Assembly: GCA_028290595.1 (NCBI GenBank)
Contig: JAQGJO010000087.1
Location: forward strand, 1 to 10,451
Length of the DNA: 10,451 nt
Direction: 5' to 3'
DNA from: Hyphomicrobiales bacterium
GTDB lineage: Bacteria; Pseudomonadota; Alphaproteobacteria; Rhizobiales; Beijerinckiaceae
Part shown: in pieces, positions 1 to 6,566 of the stretch
How the letters are laid out: every line of letters begins with the position of its first letter
Numbering within the stretch: the stretch's first letter is position 1
Translations under genes and position numbers: made by a program
The notes under the pieces: model-generated
The model's database searches: none
Told to the model about the DNA's origin: nothing
Seen by the model: the letters and a program-made list of their open reading frames with translations, nothing else

Positions 1-1
1 A

Positions 2-829
2 ATCGCCGGTGAGCCGATCGCCGCCATCGCGCAGCGCGATGAACCGCAGCGATCGATCCAGTCCGTCGAACACGGGTTTCGTCTGATCCGTTGTCTCGAA
101 GAGGCGGCAGAGCCTTTGACCCTCAAAGACCTGTCGGCGCGTGCCGACATGGCGTCGAGCCGTGCCCATCTCTATCTGGTGAGTTTCCGGAGGGTCGGCC
201 TGGTTCTGCAGGAGGAGTCGAGCGGCCGCTACATGCTCGGGCCTTATGCGTTGCAACTGGGCATGGCGGCGCTGCGCAAGCTCGACGTCGCGCAATTGTC
301 GCGCGGCTGCCTCGAAGATCTGAGCGGCAAGACCGGCGAAGCGAGCTATCTGGCGGTCTGGGGCAATCGCGGTCCTTATATCGTTCTGCGTGCCGATGGG
401 CCGCGTCCGGCGCCGGTGTCATTGCAGATCGGCTATGTGCTGCCCACCCTGTCGTCCGCGACCGGCCGCATCTTCATTTCCTATTTGCCGCGCCAGGTCA
501 CTGCGCTCGTGCTCGCAGGCGAAGACGGCGCCGGCAGTGCGCAGGCGCTTGAGAAGGCTGAGGCGAGCCTTGTTGCCGAAAGAAGCCTCGCCACCATCAT
601 CGCCGAGACCCGCGCGCGCCGGCTGTCGCGCACCGACAGCCTGCTCAATATGGGTTTCACCGGTCTTTCAGCGCCGGTCTTCGGCCATGATCGCAAGCTG
701 GCGGCAGCCTTGACCCTGATCGGCCCGACCAGCGGCATGGATGCGAGCCTCAACGGCGCCAACGCGCAAATGCTCCGCAAGGCGGCGGAAGATCTGACCG
801 CGCGGATGGGCGGACAAAGCCCCGACTGA
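2..829 (+). CDS. IclR-family transcriptional regulator, 5'-truncated by the window edge
   Basis: The reading frame is open from base 2 to the TGA at 827-829, giving 275 visible codons; the true start lies upstream of the window. Visible residues 20-75 form the N-terminal winged helix-turn-helix: 'QSVEHGFRLIRCLEEA' is the typical IclR lead-in helix, followed by 'LTLKDLSARADMASSRAHLYL', the recognition helix. Residues from about 95 to 265 match the IclR effector-binding (GAF-like) domain, with the 'GPYIVLRADG' and 'LSAPVFGHDRKLAAALTLIG' segments. IclR proteins are cytoplasmic DNA-binding repressors or activators that respond to small aromatic or organic acids and often sit beside the catabolic genes they control. 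The stop is 27 bases before the hydrolase gene, so the two are probably co-transcribed. The in-frame TTG at 116 is inside the HTH and is not the start. Family assignment is firm; the effector is unknown. Confidence 0.9.
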   Translation: MAGEPIAAIAQRDEPQRSIQSVEHGFRLIRCLEEAAEPLTLKDLSARADMASSRAHLYLVSFRRVGLVLQEESSGRYMLGPYALQLGMAALRKLDVAQLSRGCLEDLSGKTGEASYLAVWGNRGPYIVLRADGPRPAPVSLQIGYVLPTLSSATGRIFISYLPRQVTALVLAGEDGAGSAQALEKAEASLVAERSLATIIAETRARRLSRTDSLLNMGFTGLSAPVFGHDRKLAAALTLIGPTSGMDASLNGANAQMLRKAAEDLTARMGGQSPD

Positions 830-856
830 CATTCAAAAAATAGAGAGTAACGAACC

Positions 857-2047
857 GTGGCAACATCTACCTCGCCCAAAGTTGAATGGTCCCGCATTCC
901 CCTGATCATCCAGTTCACCGAACAGGTGAAGATGACGGAAACTTATGGTTTCAGTGGCAGCCAGGGCAAAACCTCGCTCGAAGGCCAATTGTTCCTGCCC
1001 AAGGATCGTCCGTCGCAGACGGTCTATGTGTTCATGCATCCCACATCGACCTTGCAGCTTCTGCCGATGCCGACCGCGCTGGCCGATGCCGGGCTGCATG
1101 TGCTGTGCGCCGGCAGCCGCTATGCCAAGAACGACAGCGCGCTGATCATGGAGAAGGTCGCCTATGATCTTGGCGCCTATGTGCGCTATGCCCGCGAGGA
1201 ACTCGGCTATCGCAAGGTGATCCTCGTCGGCTGGTCGGGCGGCGGGTCGCTGTCGCTGTTCTATCAGGCGCAGGCCGAAAACCCCGCGATCACCCAGACA
1301 GCCGCCGGCGACCCCTATGATCTGAAATCGGCGAACCTGCCGCAGGCCGACGGTATCATTTTCATCGCCGCGCATCTGAGCCGCGCCGAGACCCTGACCG
1401 AATGGATCGATCCGTCCGTGCTCGACGAGCTCAATCCCGATCGCCGCGACCTGGAACTCGATATCAACAATGCGCTGTGCCCGAACAAGCCGCCTTATAC
1501 CGCGGACTTCGTCGCAAAATTCCGCGCCGCCCAGCGCGCGCGCAATGCCAAGATCACCGTATGGGCGCTCGAACTGCTCAACGATTTGAAGAAGCGCGAC
1601 GATGGCGAAATCGAACGCGCCTTCGTCACCCATCGCACCATGTGCGACGTGCGCTGGTACGACAAGGCGATCGAGCCGAACGGCCGCAAGCTCAACTGGT
1701 GCTATCTCGGCGATCCGCGTACCGTCAATGTCGGCCCGGTCGGCCTCGGCCGCTTCTCGACCCTGCGCTCATGGCTCTCCCAATGGTCGCTGGAATATTC
1801 CAACGCCAAGGGACCGATGAACGCCGCCAAGATCCTCAATGTGCCGGTGCTGCAGATCGAGAACGAGGCCGATGACGCGGTTCCCGCCAGCCATAATCCG
1901 ATCATCCATGCGGCGCTGGCGACCAAGGACAAGGAAATGATCAGCATCGAAGGGGCGACCCACTATTACCTGGGCCAGCCGCAACAGCTTGCCATCTGCA
2001 TCGAAGCCGTTACGAGCTGGAGCCGCCGCAAGGGGCTCTTGGACTGA
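857..2047 (+). CDS. alpha/beta hydrolase, 396 aa
   Basis: Predicted cytoplasmic serine hydrolase with no signal peptide. The nucleophile elbow 'VGWSGGG' (residues 124-130) places the catalytic Ser at 127. A plausible acid is Asp339 or Asp340 in 'NEADDAVPAS', and His369 in 'EGATHYY' completes the triad. 'VFMHPTS' (58-64) lies where the oxyanion loop is expected, with His-Pro instead of the common His-Gly. About 210 residues separate Ser from Asp; part of this (roughly 175-300) is probably a cap domain shaping the substrate pocket. The GTG start is preceded by GAGAG at 843-847 (spacing 9) and 27 bases separate it from the IclR gene, supporting an operon. An in-frame ATG at 932 is an alternative start. 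In this context it could hydrolyse a ring-cleavage product, ester, lactone or amide, but nothing in the sequence fixes the substrate. Fold and triad are well supported; the reaction is not. Confidence 0.85.
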   Translation: MATSTSPKVEWSRIPLIIQFTEQVKMTETYGFSGSQGKTSLEGQLFLPKDRPSQTVYVFMHPTSTLQLLPMPTALADAGLHVLCAGSRYAKNDSALIMEKVAYDLGAYVRYAREELGYRKVILVGWSGGGSLSLFYQAQAENPAITQTAAGDPYDLKSANLPQADGIIFIAAHLSRAETLTEWIDPSVLDELNPDRRDLELDINNALCPNKPPYTADFVAKFRAAQRARNAKITVWALELLNDLKKRDDGEIERAFVTHRTMCDVRWYDKAIEPNGRKLNWCYLGDPRTVNVGPVGLGRFSTLRSWLSQWSLEYSNAKGPMNAAKILNVPVLQIENEADDAVPASHNPIIHAALATKDKEMISIEGATHYYLGQPQQLAICIEAVTSWSRRKGLLD

Positions 2048-2073
2048 GCGGGGCAGGCGCCAACGACTTCGCT

Positions 2074-2103
2074 ATTGGACCAATCAAATTATACAATGTA
2101 AAA
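2074..2103. promoter_or_regulatory. candidate operator region upstream of the Mo-hydroxylase gene
   Basis: The 100-base gap between the hydrolase stop and the Mo-hydroxylase start holds an AT-rich island with two palindromes. ATTGGACCAAT (2074-2084) is perfect around a central A. TTATAC-AAT-GTAAAA (2089-2103) is an inverted repeat with 5 of 6 pairs. Such symmetry suits a dimeric regulator such as the neighbouring IclR protein. This is inference; no clear -35/-10 pair with normal spacing is visible here. Confidence 0.3.
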
Positions 2104-2147
2104 TCGGCGTCGGGAATCCGGCTCGGGGAAACGGCAAGGAAAACGAA

Positions 2148-4511
2148 ATGTCGGAAAAACAGATCGGCGAACCGAAGCGCCGCAAGGAAGACGACCGGCT
2201 GATCAGGGGACAGGGCCAGTTTGCCGACGACATCGAATTTTCGAAAGCGGCCCATGCCAGCGTTCTGCGGTCGCCTCATGCCCACGCGAAGATCACGGGG
2301 ATCGACGTTTCCGCGGCGCGCGAAATGCCCGGTGTTCTGGCGGTGCTGACCGGTGCCGACGTGGTGGCCGAAGGCTTGAAGCCTATCCCGCACGGAACCG
2401 GGAGTTCCAGGACCGGCTCCGATGTGCCGCTCGCCAACGTCGATGGATCAGAACGCAAGATTACGCCGCAGCTCATCCTACCGCCCGAGCGTGTCCGCTT
2501 CGTTGGCGAGGCAGTGGCGATGGTCGTCGCCGAAACGCTCAACCAGGCGCGTGACGCCGCTGAAGCGATCGTCATCGACTATGACGTGCTGCCCTCTGTC
2601 ACGCGCTCGACCGAAGCGGTCGTCGATGGCGCGCCGCTGCTCTGGGACAGCGTGCCCAACAATCTGCCGCTCGATGCGGAGATCGGCGACAAGGCGGCGA
2701 CCGACGCGGCTTTCGAAAAAGCCGCCCATCGCGTGTCTTTCCGCTCAGCGATCCAGCGCGTCACCGGTGTGCATATGGAGCCCCGCGCGTGCATCGGCAT
2801 ATGGGACAAGACGACCGAGGGCTATACGCTGCATGCCTCGCACGGCATCGGTGTGGTGCAGATGAAGACCGAGATCGCGCATATTCTCGGTGTTGATCTG
2901 GACAAGGTGCGTGTCATCGCGCCGGGAGATGTCGGCGGTAATTTCGGCACCCGCAACGCCACCTATCCGGAATTCGCCCTCGTCGTCTGGGCGGCGCGGC
3001 TGATCCAGCGGCCAGTCAAATATGTGGCCGACCGCCAGGATGCCCTGCTGTCGGATTTCCAGGGCCGCGACCTGCATGTGGATTTCGAACTGGCGCTCGA
3101 CGAGAAGGGGCGCTTTCTCGCTTTCCGCTCAACCAACACCAGCAACGTCGGCGCCCATACCGCCTCGTTCGTGCCGCTGAACAAGGGCGCGCAACTGATG
3201 ACGAGCCTCTATCAGGTGCCGGCCGCCTACGTGCGCTGCCGCGCCGCCATGACCAATACGCCCTCGACCATCCCCTATCGTAGCGCCGGCCGCCCGGAGG
3301 CGATGTATTCGGTCGAGCGCATCATCGACATTGCCGCGCGGCAATGCAATTTCGACAGGGTCGAGCTGCGCCGCCGCAATATGATCCCGCCCAAGGCGCA
3401 GCCCTACCGCAATCCCTTCGGCGTCACCTATGACAATGGCGATTACACCGGCGTCATGCAGTCGGCGCTCGATCTCGCCGATTGGAAAGGCTTCGAGAAG
3501 CGCCGCAAGGAATCGCGCCGCAACGGCAAATATCGCGGCATCTCCATCTGCAATTACATCGAGACGACCAGCGGCAATCCGCGCGAGCGCGCTGAAGTCA
3601 CCGTGCTCGACGATGGCGGCATTGATCTCATTATCGGCACCCAGGCCTCGGGGCAGGGGCATGAAACCAGCTTCAGCCAGATCGCTGCCGAATGGCTCGG
3701 CGTCGGCTTCGACAAGATCCGCGTGCGCGCCGGCGACACCAATTTCGTTCTCGCCGGCGGCGGCTCCCACTCAGGCCGGTCGATGCGCTTCGCCAGCATC
3801 GTCATCAAGGAATCGACCCTGCAGATCATCGACAAGGCCAAGCGGATCGCCGCGGTCATGTTCGAGACGCAGGTGGGCGACATCGAATTCGCTGACGGCG
3901 CCTGCCGCATCGGTGGCACCGATAGGGTCCTGAGCCTGGTCGAGATCTCGCGCTATGCTATTTCAAACAAAGACCTTCCGGAGGATTTGCGCGGTCCGCT
4001 CAAGGGCGCCTGCGATCGGGTGACGCACGGGCTCGCCTATCCCTATGGCGCCGCTGTCTGCGAAGTCGAGGTTGATGCTGATACGGGCGCGGTGCAGATC
4101 GTTCGCTATACGTCGGTCGACGATGTCGGCCGCGCCGTCAATCCGATGATCCTGCACGGTCAGACCCACGGCGGCATCGCCATGGGCGTCGGTCAGGCTT
4201 TGTTCGAGCAATGCTGGTTCGACCACGACAGTGGGCAGAACCTGTCCGCCTCGTTCATGGACTATGCCATGCCGCGGGCGTCGGATTTCCCCAACTTCAC
4301 CACCGGTTTGAGCGAAGTGCCTGCGACAAGCCATCCGCTTGGCCTTAGGCCCGGCGGCGAAGGCGGCACCACACCGGCGCTGGGCACGACGATCAATGCC
4401 ATTGTCGATGCGTTGAGCGAGTTCGGCGTAACCCATGTCGAAATGCCGGCAACGCCGTTCCGCATCTGGCAGGCCATTCAGGCAGCGAAGCAGAAGAACG
4501 CAGTTGCATAG
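2148..4511 (+). CDS. xanthine dehydrogenase/CoxL-family molybdopterin-binding (large) subunit, 787 aa
   Basis: Large catalytic subunit of a molybdenum hydroxylase of the xanthine oxidase family, which inserts water-derived oxygen into N-heteroaromatic rings, aldehydes or CO. The N-terminus 'RRKEDDRLIRGQGQFADDI' (11-29) is the usual family opening. Further landmarks are GGNFG (263-267), the active-site loop 'PYRSAGRPEAM' (376-386), 'GQGHET' (502-507), 'GGGSHSGRS' (537-545) and 'RPGGEGGTTPAL' (734-745), where Glu738 is the expected catalytic base. The loop lacks the Cys of true CO dehydrogenase (form I, AYxCSFR) and is closer to the form II type (AYRGAGR). Length is normal. I chose the ATG at 2148 because AAGGA (2136-2140) lies 7 bases upstream and homology begins right after it; the frame continues to an ATG at 1989, but that stretch has no family resemblance. 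No FAD or 2Fe-2S subunit gene adjoins it, which is unusual. Substrate unknown. Confidence 0.92.
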   Translation: MSEKQIGEPKRRKEDDRLIRGQGQFADDIEFSKAAHASVLRSPHAHAKITGIDVSAAREMPGVLAVLTGADVVAEGLKPIPHGTGSSRTGSDVPLANVDGSERKITPQLILPPERVRFVGEAVAMVVAETLNQARDAAEAIVIDYDVLPSVTRSTEAVVDGAPLLWDSVPNNLPLDAEIGDKAATDAAFEKAAHRVSFRSAIQRVTGVHMEPRACIGIWDKTTEGYTLHASHGIGVVQMKTEIAHILGVDLDKVRVIAPGDVGGNFGTRNATYPEFALVVWAARLIQRPVKYVADRQDALLSDFQGRDLHVDFELALDEKGRFLAFRSTNTSNVGAHTASFVPLNKGAQLMTSLYQVPAAYVRCRAAMTNTPSTIPYRSAGRPEAMYSVERIIDIAARQCNFDRVELRRRNMIPPKAQPYRNPFGVTYDNGDYTGVMQSALDLADWKGFEKRRKESRRNGKYRGISICNYIETTSGNPRERAEVTVLDDGGIDLIIGTQASGQGHETSFSQIAAEWLGVGFDKIRVRAGDTNFVLAGGGSHSGRSMRFASIVIKESTLQIIDKAKRIAAVMFETQVGDIEFADGACRIGGTDRVLSLVEISRYAISNKDLPEDLRGPLKGACDRVTHGLAYPYGAAVCEVEVDADTGAVQIVRYTSVDDVGRAVNPMILHGQTHGGIAMGVGQALFEQCWFDHDSGQNLSASFMDYAMPRASDFPNFTTGLSEVPATSHPLGLRPGGEGGTTPALGTTINAIVDALSEFGVTHVEMPATPFRIWQAIQAAKQKNAVA

Positions 4512-4542
4512 ACTGCTCTTGCTTTGAATTGGTATTGATCCA

Positions 4543-4560
4543 AATCCACAGCTATGGATT
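4543..4560. repeat. short inverted repeat between the Mo-hydroxylase and SET genes
   Basis: AATCCA (4543-4548) and TGGATT (4555-4560) are perfect inverted arms around a 6-base loop, inside the 105-base gap 4512-4616. There is no T-tract after it, so it is not a standard intrinsic terminator. It could be a weak hairpin or a protein-binding site. The rest of the gap shows nothing I can assign. Confidence 0.2.
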
Positions 4561-4619
4561 GAACTTCGCGCCGCCGCATCGTATGAGGCGACGTTATCGA
4601 ATGTGATTCAGAGGCCATG

Positions 4620-5000
4620 ATGTCGGGTGTAAAGTTATCGGTGCGTCAGTCGAAGACGCACGGCAAGGGGTTATTCGCAGATCAACGCATACCGCAGGGT
4701 ACGACGATCATCGAGTACACGGGGCAGAAAATCCCTAAGAAGGAAGGCCGACGCCGCGAACGTTTCTATGAATCGATCGGCTATTGCCTGCTATTCAATT
4801 TCGATGACAAGCATGACATTGATGCCATCGTCGGCGGCAATGAATCGATCTATATCAATCATAAGAGCAGGCAGCCGAACCTGCAGGCAGTGGTCGACGA
4901 GACCGGCATCTGGTTCGAGACGCTGCGCGACGTCAAGCGTGGCGAAGAATTGTTCTTCAACTATGGTTTTACGCCGGAAAAGCCGAGGAAATTCGCCTAG
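4620..5000 (+). CDS. small SET-domain protein (protein-lysine methyltransferase-like), 126 aa
   Basis: A stand-alone SET domain, the S-adenosylmethionine-dependent lysine methyltransferase fold best known from eukaryotic histone methyltransferases. Motifs appear in the expected order (numbered from the ATG at 4617): 'HGKGLFA' (15-21, SAM-binding loop), 'IIEYTGQKI' (31-39), 'YINHKSRQPNL' (79-89, the NHxxxPN signature with Asn81/His82 and Pro87/Asn88) and 'GEELFFNYGF' (109-118), where Tyr116 is the likely catalytic tyrosine and Asn115 replaces the common Asp. There are no pre-SET or post-SET cysteine clusters, as in other compact bacterial SET proteins. Two ATGs stand in tandem (4617, 4620); GAGG at 4611-4614 gives better spacing to 4620. 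A hand count over 4621-4860 gives about 50% GC against 66% over 3661-3780, hinting at separate ancestry. MarR follows 24 bases downstream. The target (ribosomal protein, nucleoid protein or other) is unknown. Confidence 0.85.
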   Translation: MSGVKLSVRQSKTHGKGLFADQRIPQGTTIIEYTGQKIPKKEGRRRERFYESIGYCLLFNFDDKHDIDAIVGGNESIYINHKSRQPNLQAVVDETGIWFETLRDVKRGEELFFNYGFTPEKPRKFA

Positions 5001-5024
5001 GCTTGGCGTTATTGGTGATCCCGG

Positions 5025-5516
5025 ATGAAGAAAGCCAAAAGCAAACCCGGGAATAAGCCTGAGAAAGCCTCTCGCCAATCCGGTGGCGAGGGGGCGCTGC
5101 GGGACTTCGATCTCCTTCAGCACCTGCCGCACCTTTTGCGGCGGGCGCATTTCGAAGCGGAAGCCATCTTTCCCGATATCTATGGCGATGAGGTAACCTC
5201 GCGCCAGCTTGCGCTGTTGACCGCCATCGGCCAGCGCCCTGGCCTGTCGCAGAGCGCCGTCGCGCAGCAGGTGGGGATGGACCTAAACACCTGCAGCGAT
5301 CTGGTCGCCCGTCTGGTGGCTAAGAAGCTCGTGCGCCGTGAACGCTCGCAAGCCGATGCGCGCACCTATTGCCTGTATCTCGCGCCGAAAAGCGCCCGTG
5401 TCGTCGATATGGGCATTGGTCTTGCGGGCAGCTACCGCGAGGCGGTCGCGCAGCGGCTGAGCCGGGCGGAACACGAGCAATTGGTGGCGCTGCTGCGGCG
5501 CCTGCTCGGGCTATAG
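5025..5516 (+). CDS. MarR-family transcriptional regulator, 163 aa
   Basis: Predicted dimeric winged-helix DNA-binding protein responding to small aromatic ligands. A Lys-rich, probably disordered N-terminus (1-25) is followed by the first dimerisation helix (27-55). The winged HTH spans about 60-120: 'RQLALLTAIGQRPGLSQSAVA' leads into the recognition helix 'DLNTCSDLVARLVAKKLV', and the wing is 'RRERSQADARTYCLYLA' with the conserved Asp111 and Arg113. The C-terminal helices (125-162) complete the dimer interface. Length is typical. The start is the ATG at 5025; no strong Shine-Dalgarno sequence is visible, consistent with coupling to the SET gene ending 24 bases upstream. MarR proteins commonly repress a neighbouring catabolic or efflux operon, and an operator-like palindrome lies 185 bases after its stop, in front of the RidA-like gene. 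Family is secure; ligand and targets are inferred. Confidence 0.9.
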   Translation: MKKAKSKPGNKPEKASRQSGGEGALRDFDLLQHLPHLLRRAHFEAEAIFPDIYGDEVTSRQLALLTAIGQRPGLSQSAVAQQVGMDLNTCSDLVARLVAKKLVRRERSQADARTYCLYLAPKSARVVDMGIGLAGSYREAVAQRLSRAEHEQLVALLRRLLGL

Positions 5517-5519
5517 CGT

Positions 5520-5542
5520 TTTCCGATCCGCTGGATCGGAAA
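5520..5542 (+). repeat. perfect hairpin just after the MarR gene
   Basis: TTTCCGATCC (5520-5529), loop GCT, GGATCGGAAA (5533-5542) form a 10-bp perfect stem starting 3 bases after the MarR stop. Position suggests transcript 3'-end formation or mRNA protection, but GACGCG follows instead of a T-run, so a Rho-independent terminator is doubtful. It directly adjoins the larger palindrome at 5564-5615 and may be part of one composite repeat. Confidence 0.5.
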
Positions 5543-5563
5543 GACGCGTCTAGATTCTTGAAA

Positions 5564-5615
5564 GAGCGCATTTTCTTCACGCGAACCGGTGTCCACTTCG
5601 CTTGAAAATGCGCTC
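5564..5615. repeat. large interrupted palindrome, likely dispersed Hyphomicrobiales intergenic repeat
   Basis: GAGCGCATTTTC (5564-5575) and GAAAATGCGCTC (5604-5615) are perfect 12-bp arms; GCGAA (5581-5585) and TTCGC (5597-5601) add an inner stem around a CCGGTGTCCAC core. Flanking CTTGA (5557-5561) and TCAAG (5614-5618) extend the symmetry beyond a 4-base offset. From memory, similar palindromes with the core GCGAACCGGT...CCACTTCGC recur in intergenic regions of Bradyrhizobium and relatives. A genome-wide search would confirm copy number. It may act as a transcript-end structure between MarR and the next operon. Confidence 0.6.
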
Positions 5616-5671
5616 AAGCGGAATGCCTCGTAGCGCAGCACGTCTGCCCTTAATTTGATCTGACGGCCAGA

Positions 5672-5700
5672 TTGACAGTCTTCCGCTCCGTTGGCAGATT
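5672..5700 (+). promoter_or_regulatory. candidate sigma70-type promoter for the RidA-like/TctC operon
   Basis: A perfect -35 TTGACA (5672-5677) is followed after 17 bases by CAGATT (5695-5700), which keeps the important second-position A and final T of a -10 box. It lies about 75 bases upstream of the RidA-like start at 5774. An inverted repeat ATCTG-ACGGC-CAGAT (5658-5672) touches the -35. The -10 match is weak (3 of 6), so this is a moderate call. Confidence 0.4.
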
Positions 5701-5701
5701 A

Positions 5702-5717
5702 ACTACGAATACGTAGT
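5702..5717. promoter_or_regulatory. operator-like palindrome, candidate MarR binding site
   Basis: ACTACG-AATA-CGTAGT is a perfect 6+6 inverted repeat placed immediately after the predicted -10, where a bound repressor would block initiation. Length and symmetry suit MarR-family dimers, and a MarR gene ends 185 bases upstream. The link between this site and that protein is inferred from position only. Confidence 0.4.
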
Positions 5718-5773
5718 AATTGATCGGATGCCGCTGTAACCGCAGACGGCATCGGCCCAGAGAGCTAGAGCAA

Positions 5774-6532
5774 ATGAGCGGACTGATCACGTTCGAGCCA
5801 GGCGGCTATCAATATCTGCCCGGCGGCTTTCAATATTCGGCGGCCGTGACGGCGCTGCCCGGCTGGGAGATCGAGCGCGCGCGCTTCATCGCTCCCGTGC
5901 CGCTGGAGCTGGGGTTCGGGCTGATCGAGGCACATCTGGCCTCGCTCGGACGCCCGCCGACGGCGCTTTGCGCGTGTGAACTGCGCTCGCCCGAACCGAT
6001 GACCGAGCCTGTCTTCATCGCTTTCAACCGCGGCTATGTGCAGCCGCTGGAGCGCTGGGGCCTATTTCGCAACGACGCCAATCCGGTGGCGCGCTGCAAT
6101 CTCTGTCCGGAGCAGGACAAGCCCGCTGGACCGAGCTTTTATGCGTTCAGCTATACCGTTCCGGCAGCGGGCAAGGCGCTGCGCCATAGCTTCGTGACAT
6201 CCGGTGCAGCCGAATGCCCGGATCGCCCGAACTATCGCGACAGTATCGTCCGACTGGGCGAAACCTCGCCTGACGCGCTGCGCGACAAGCTGCGCTTTGC
6301 CATCGGCGATCTGGAATCACGTTTCGCTGAGCTTGGGGTCGGCTGGGCCGACGTGCTCGATACCAGACTCTATACGGTGCATGATCTGCATCATGCTGTG
6401 GCCGAAGAGTTCGCGCGTCGCGGCGCCCTTGCCGGCGGCCTGAACTGGCATCTGGTGCGTCCGCCGGTGAAGGACCTCGAAATAGAGATCGATGCACGTG
6501 CAGTTCGCCGCGAGATCGTGATCGCGCCATGA
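5774..6532 (+). CDS. tandem RidA-like protein, possible 2-aminomuconate-type deaminase (CnbZ-like), 252 aa
   Basis: The protein appears to hold two RidA/YjgF-like halves. The N-half (about 5-130) has 'GFQYSAAV', a helix 'GLIEAHLASLGRPPTALCACEL', 'FIAFNRGYV' and 'NPVARCNLCPE', where Arg107 aligns with the catalytic Arg of RidA. The C-half (about 137-245) has 'LRFAIGDLESRFAELGVGWADV', 'LYTVHDLHHAVAEEF' and 'LVRPPVKDLEIEIDA', without the equivalent PAR motif. RidA proteins hydrolyse imines and enamines, and members deaminate aminomuconates. The overall pattern recalls proteins annotated as 2-amino-5-chloromuconate deaminase (CnbZ), from memory and not verified by alignment. Cys66/68 and Cys108/111 form two CxC/CxxC pairs. 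No signal peptide or membrane segment. I chose the ATG at 5774 ('MSGLITFEPGG'), since the frame upstream to 5720 is Arg-rich and covers the promoter/operator region. The TctC gene follows after 34 bases, probably in one operon. Confidence 0.7.
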   Translation: MSGLITFEPGGYQYLPGGFQYSAAVTALPGWEIERARFIAPVPLELGFGLIEAHLASLGRPPTALCACELRSPEPMTEPVFIAFNRGYVQPLERWGLFRNDANPVARCNLCPEQDKPAGPSFYAFSYTVPAAGKALRHSFVTSGAAECPDRPNYRDSIVRLGETSPDALRDKLRFAIGDLESRFAELGVGWADVLDTRLYTVHDLHHAVAEEFARRGALAGGLNWHLVRPPVKDLEIEIDARAVRREIVIAP

Positions 6533-6566
6533 GCTTGAAAAAGAGAAGTTTGAAAAGGGGTTTGAC

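Noticed and set aside
116..118. TTG at 116 as the start of the IclR regulator
   Set aside because: The frame is open to the left edge and the upstream codons encode the standard IclR N-terminal helix (QSVEHGF...), so the start is outside the window.
1989..2147. Extending the Mo-hydroxylase coding region upstream to the ATG at 1989
   Set aside because: It would overlap the hydrolase gene by 59 bases and add 53 residues without family resemblance; the ATG at 2148 has AAGGA at proper spacing and homology starts there.
3129..3770. 213-codon open frame on the - strand inside the Mo-hydroxylase gene
   Set aside because: Fully embedded in a well-supported gene, low-complexity Ala/Gly/Arg-rich translation, no motifs.
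2148..4511. Calling the Mo enzyme a CO dehydrogenase (CoxL)
   Set aside because: The active-site loop is PYRSAGR, lacking the Cys of the form I motif AYxCSFR, and no coxM or coxS is present.
5520..5542. Hairpin after MarR as a Rho-independent terminator
   Set aside because: The stem is perfect but is followed by GACGCG, not a T-tract; kept only as a hairpin/repeat.
5720..5773. Upstream ATG at 5720 as the start of the RidA-like protein
   Set aside because: The added residues are Arg/Cys-rich without family resemblance and would sit 3 bases after the operator-like palindrome; the ATG at 5774 begins the conserved sequence.
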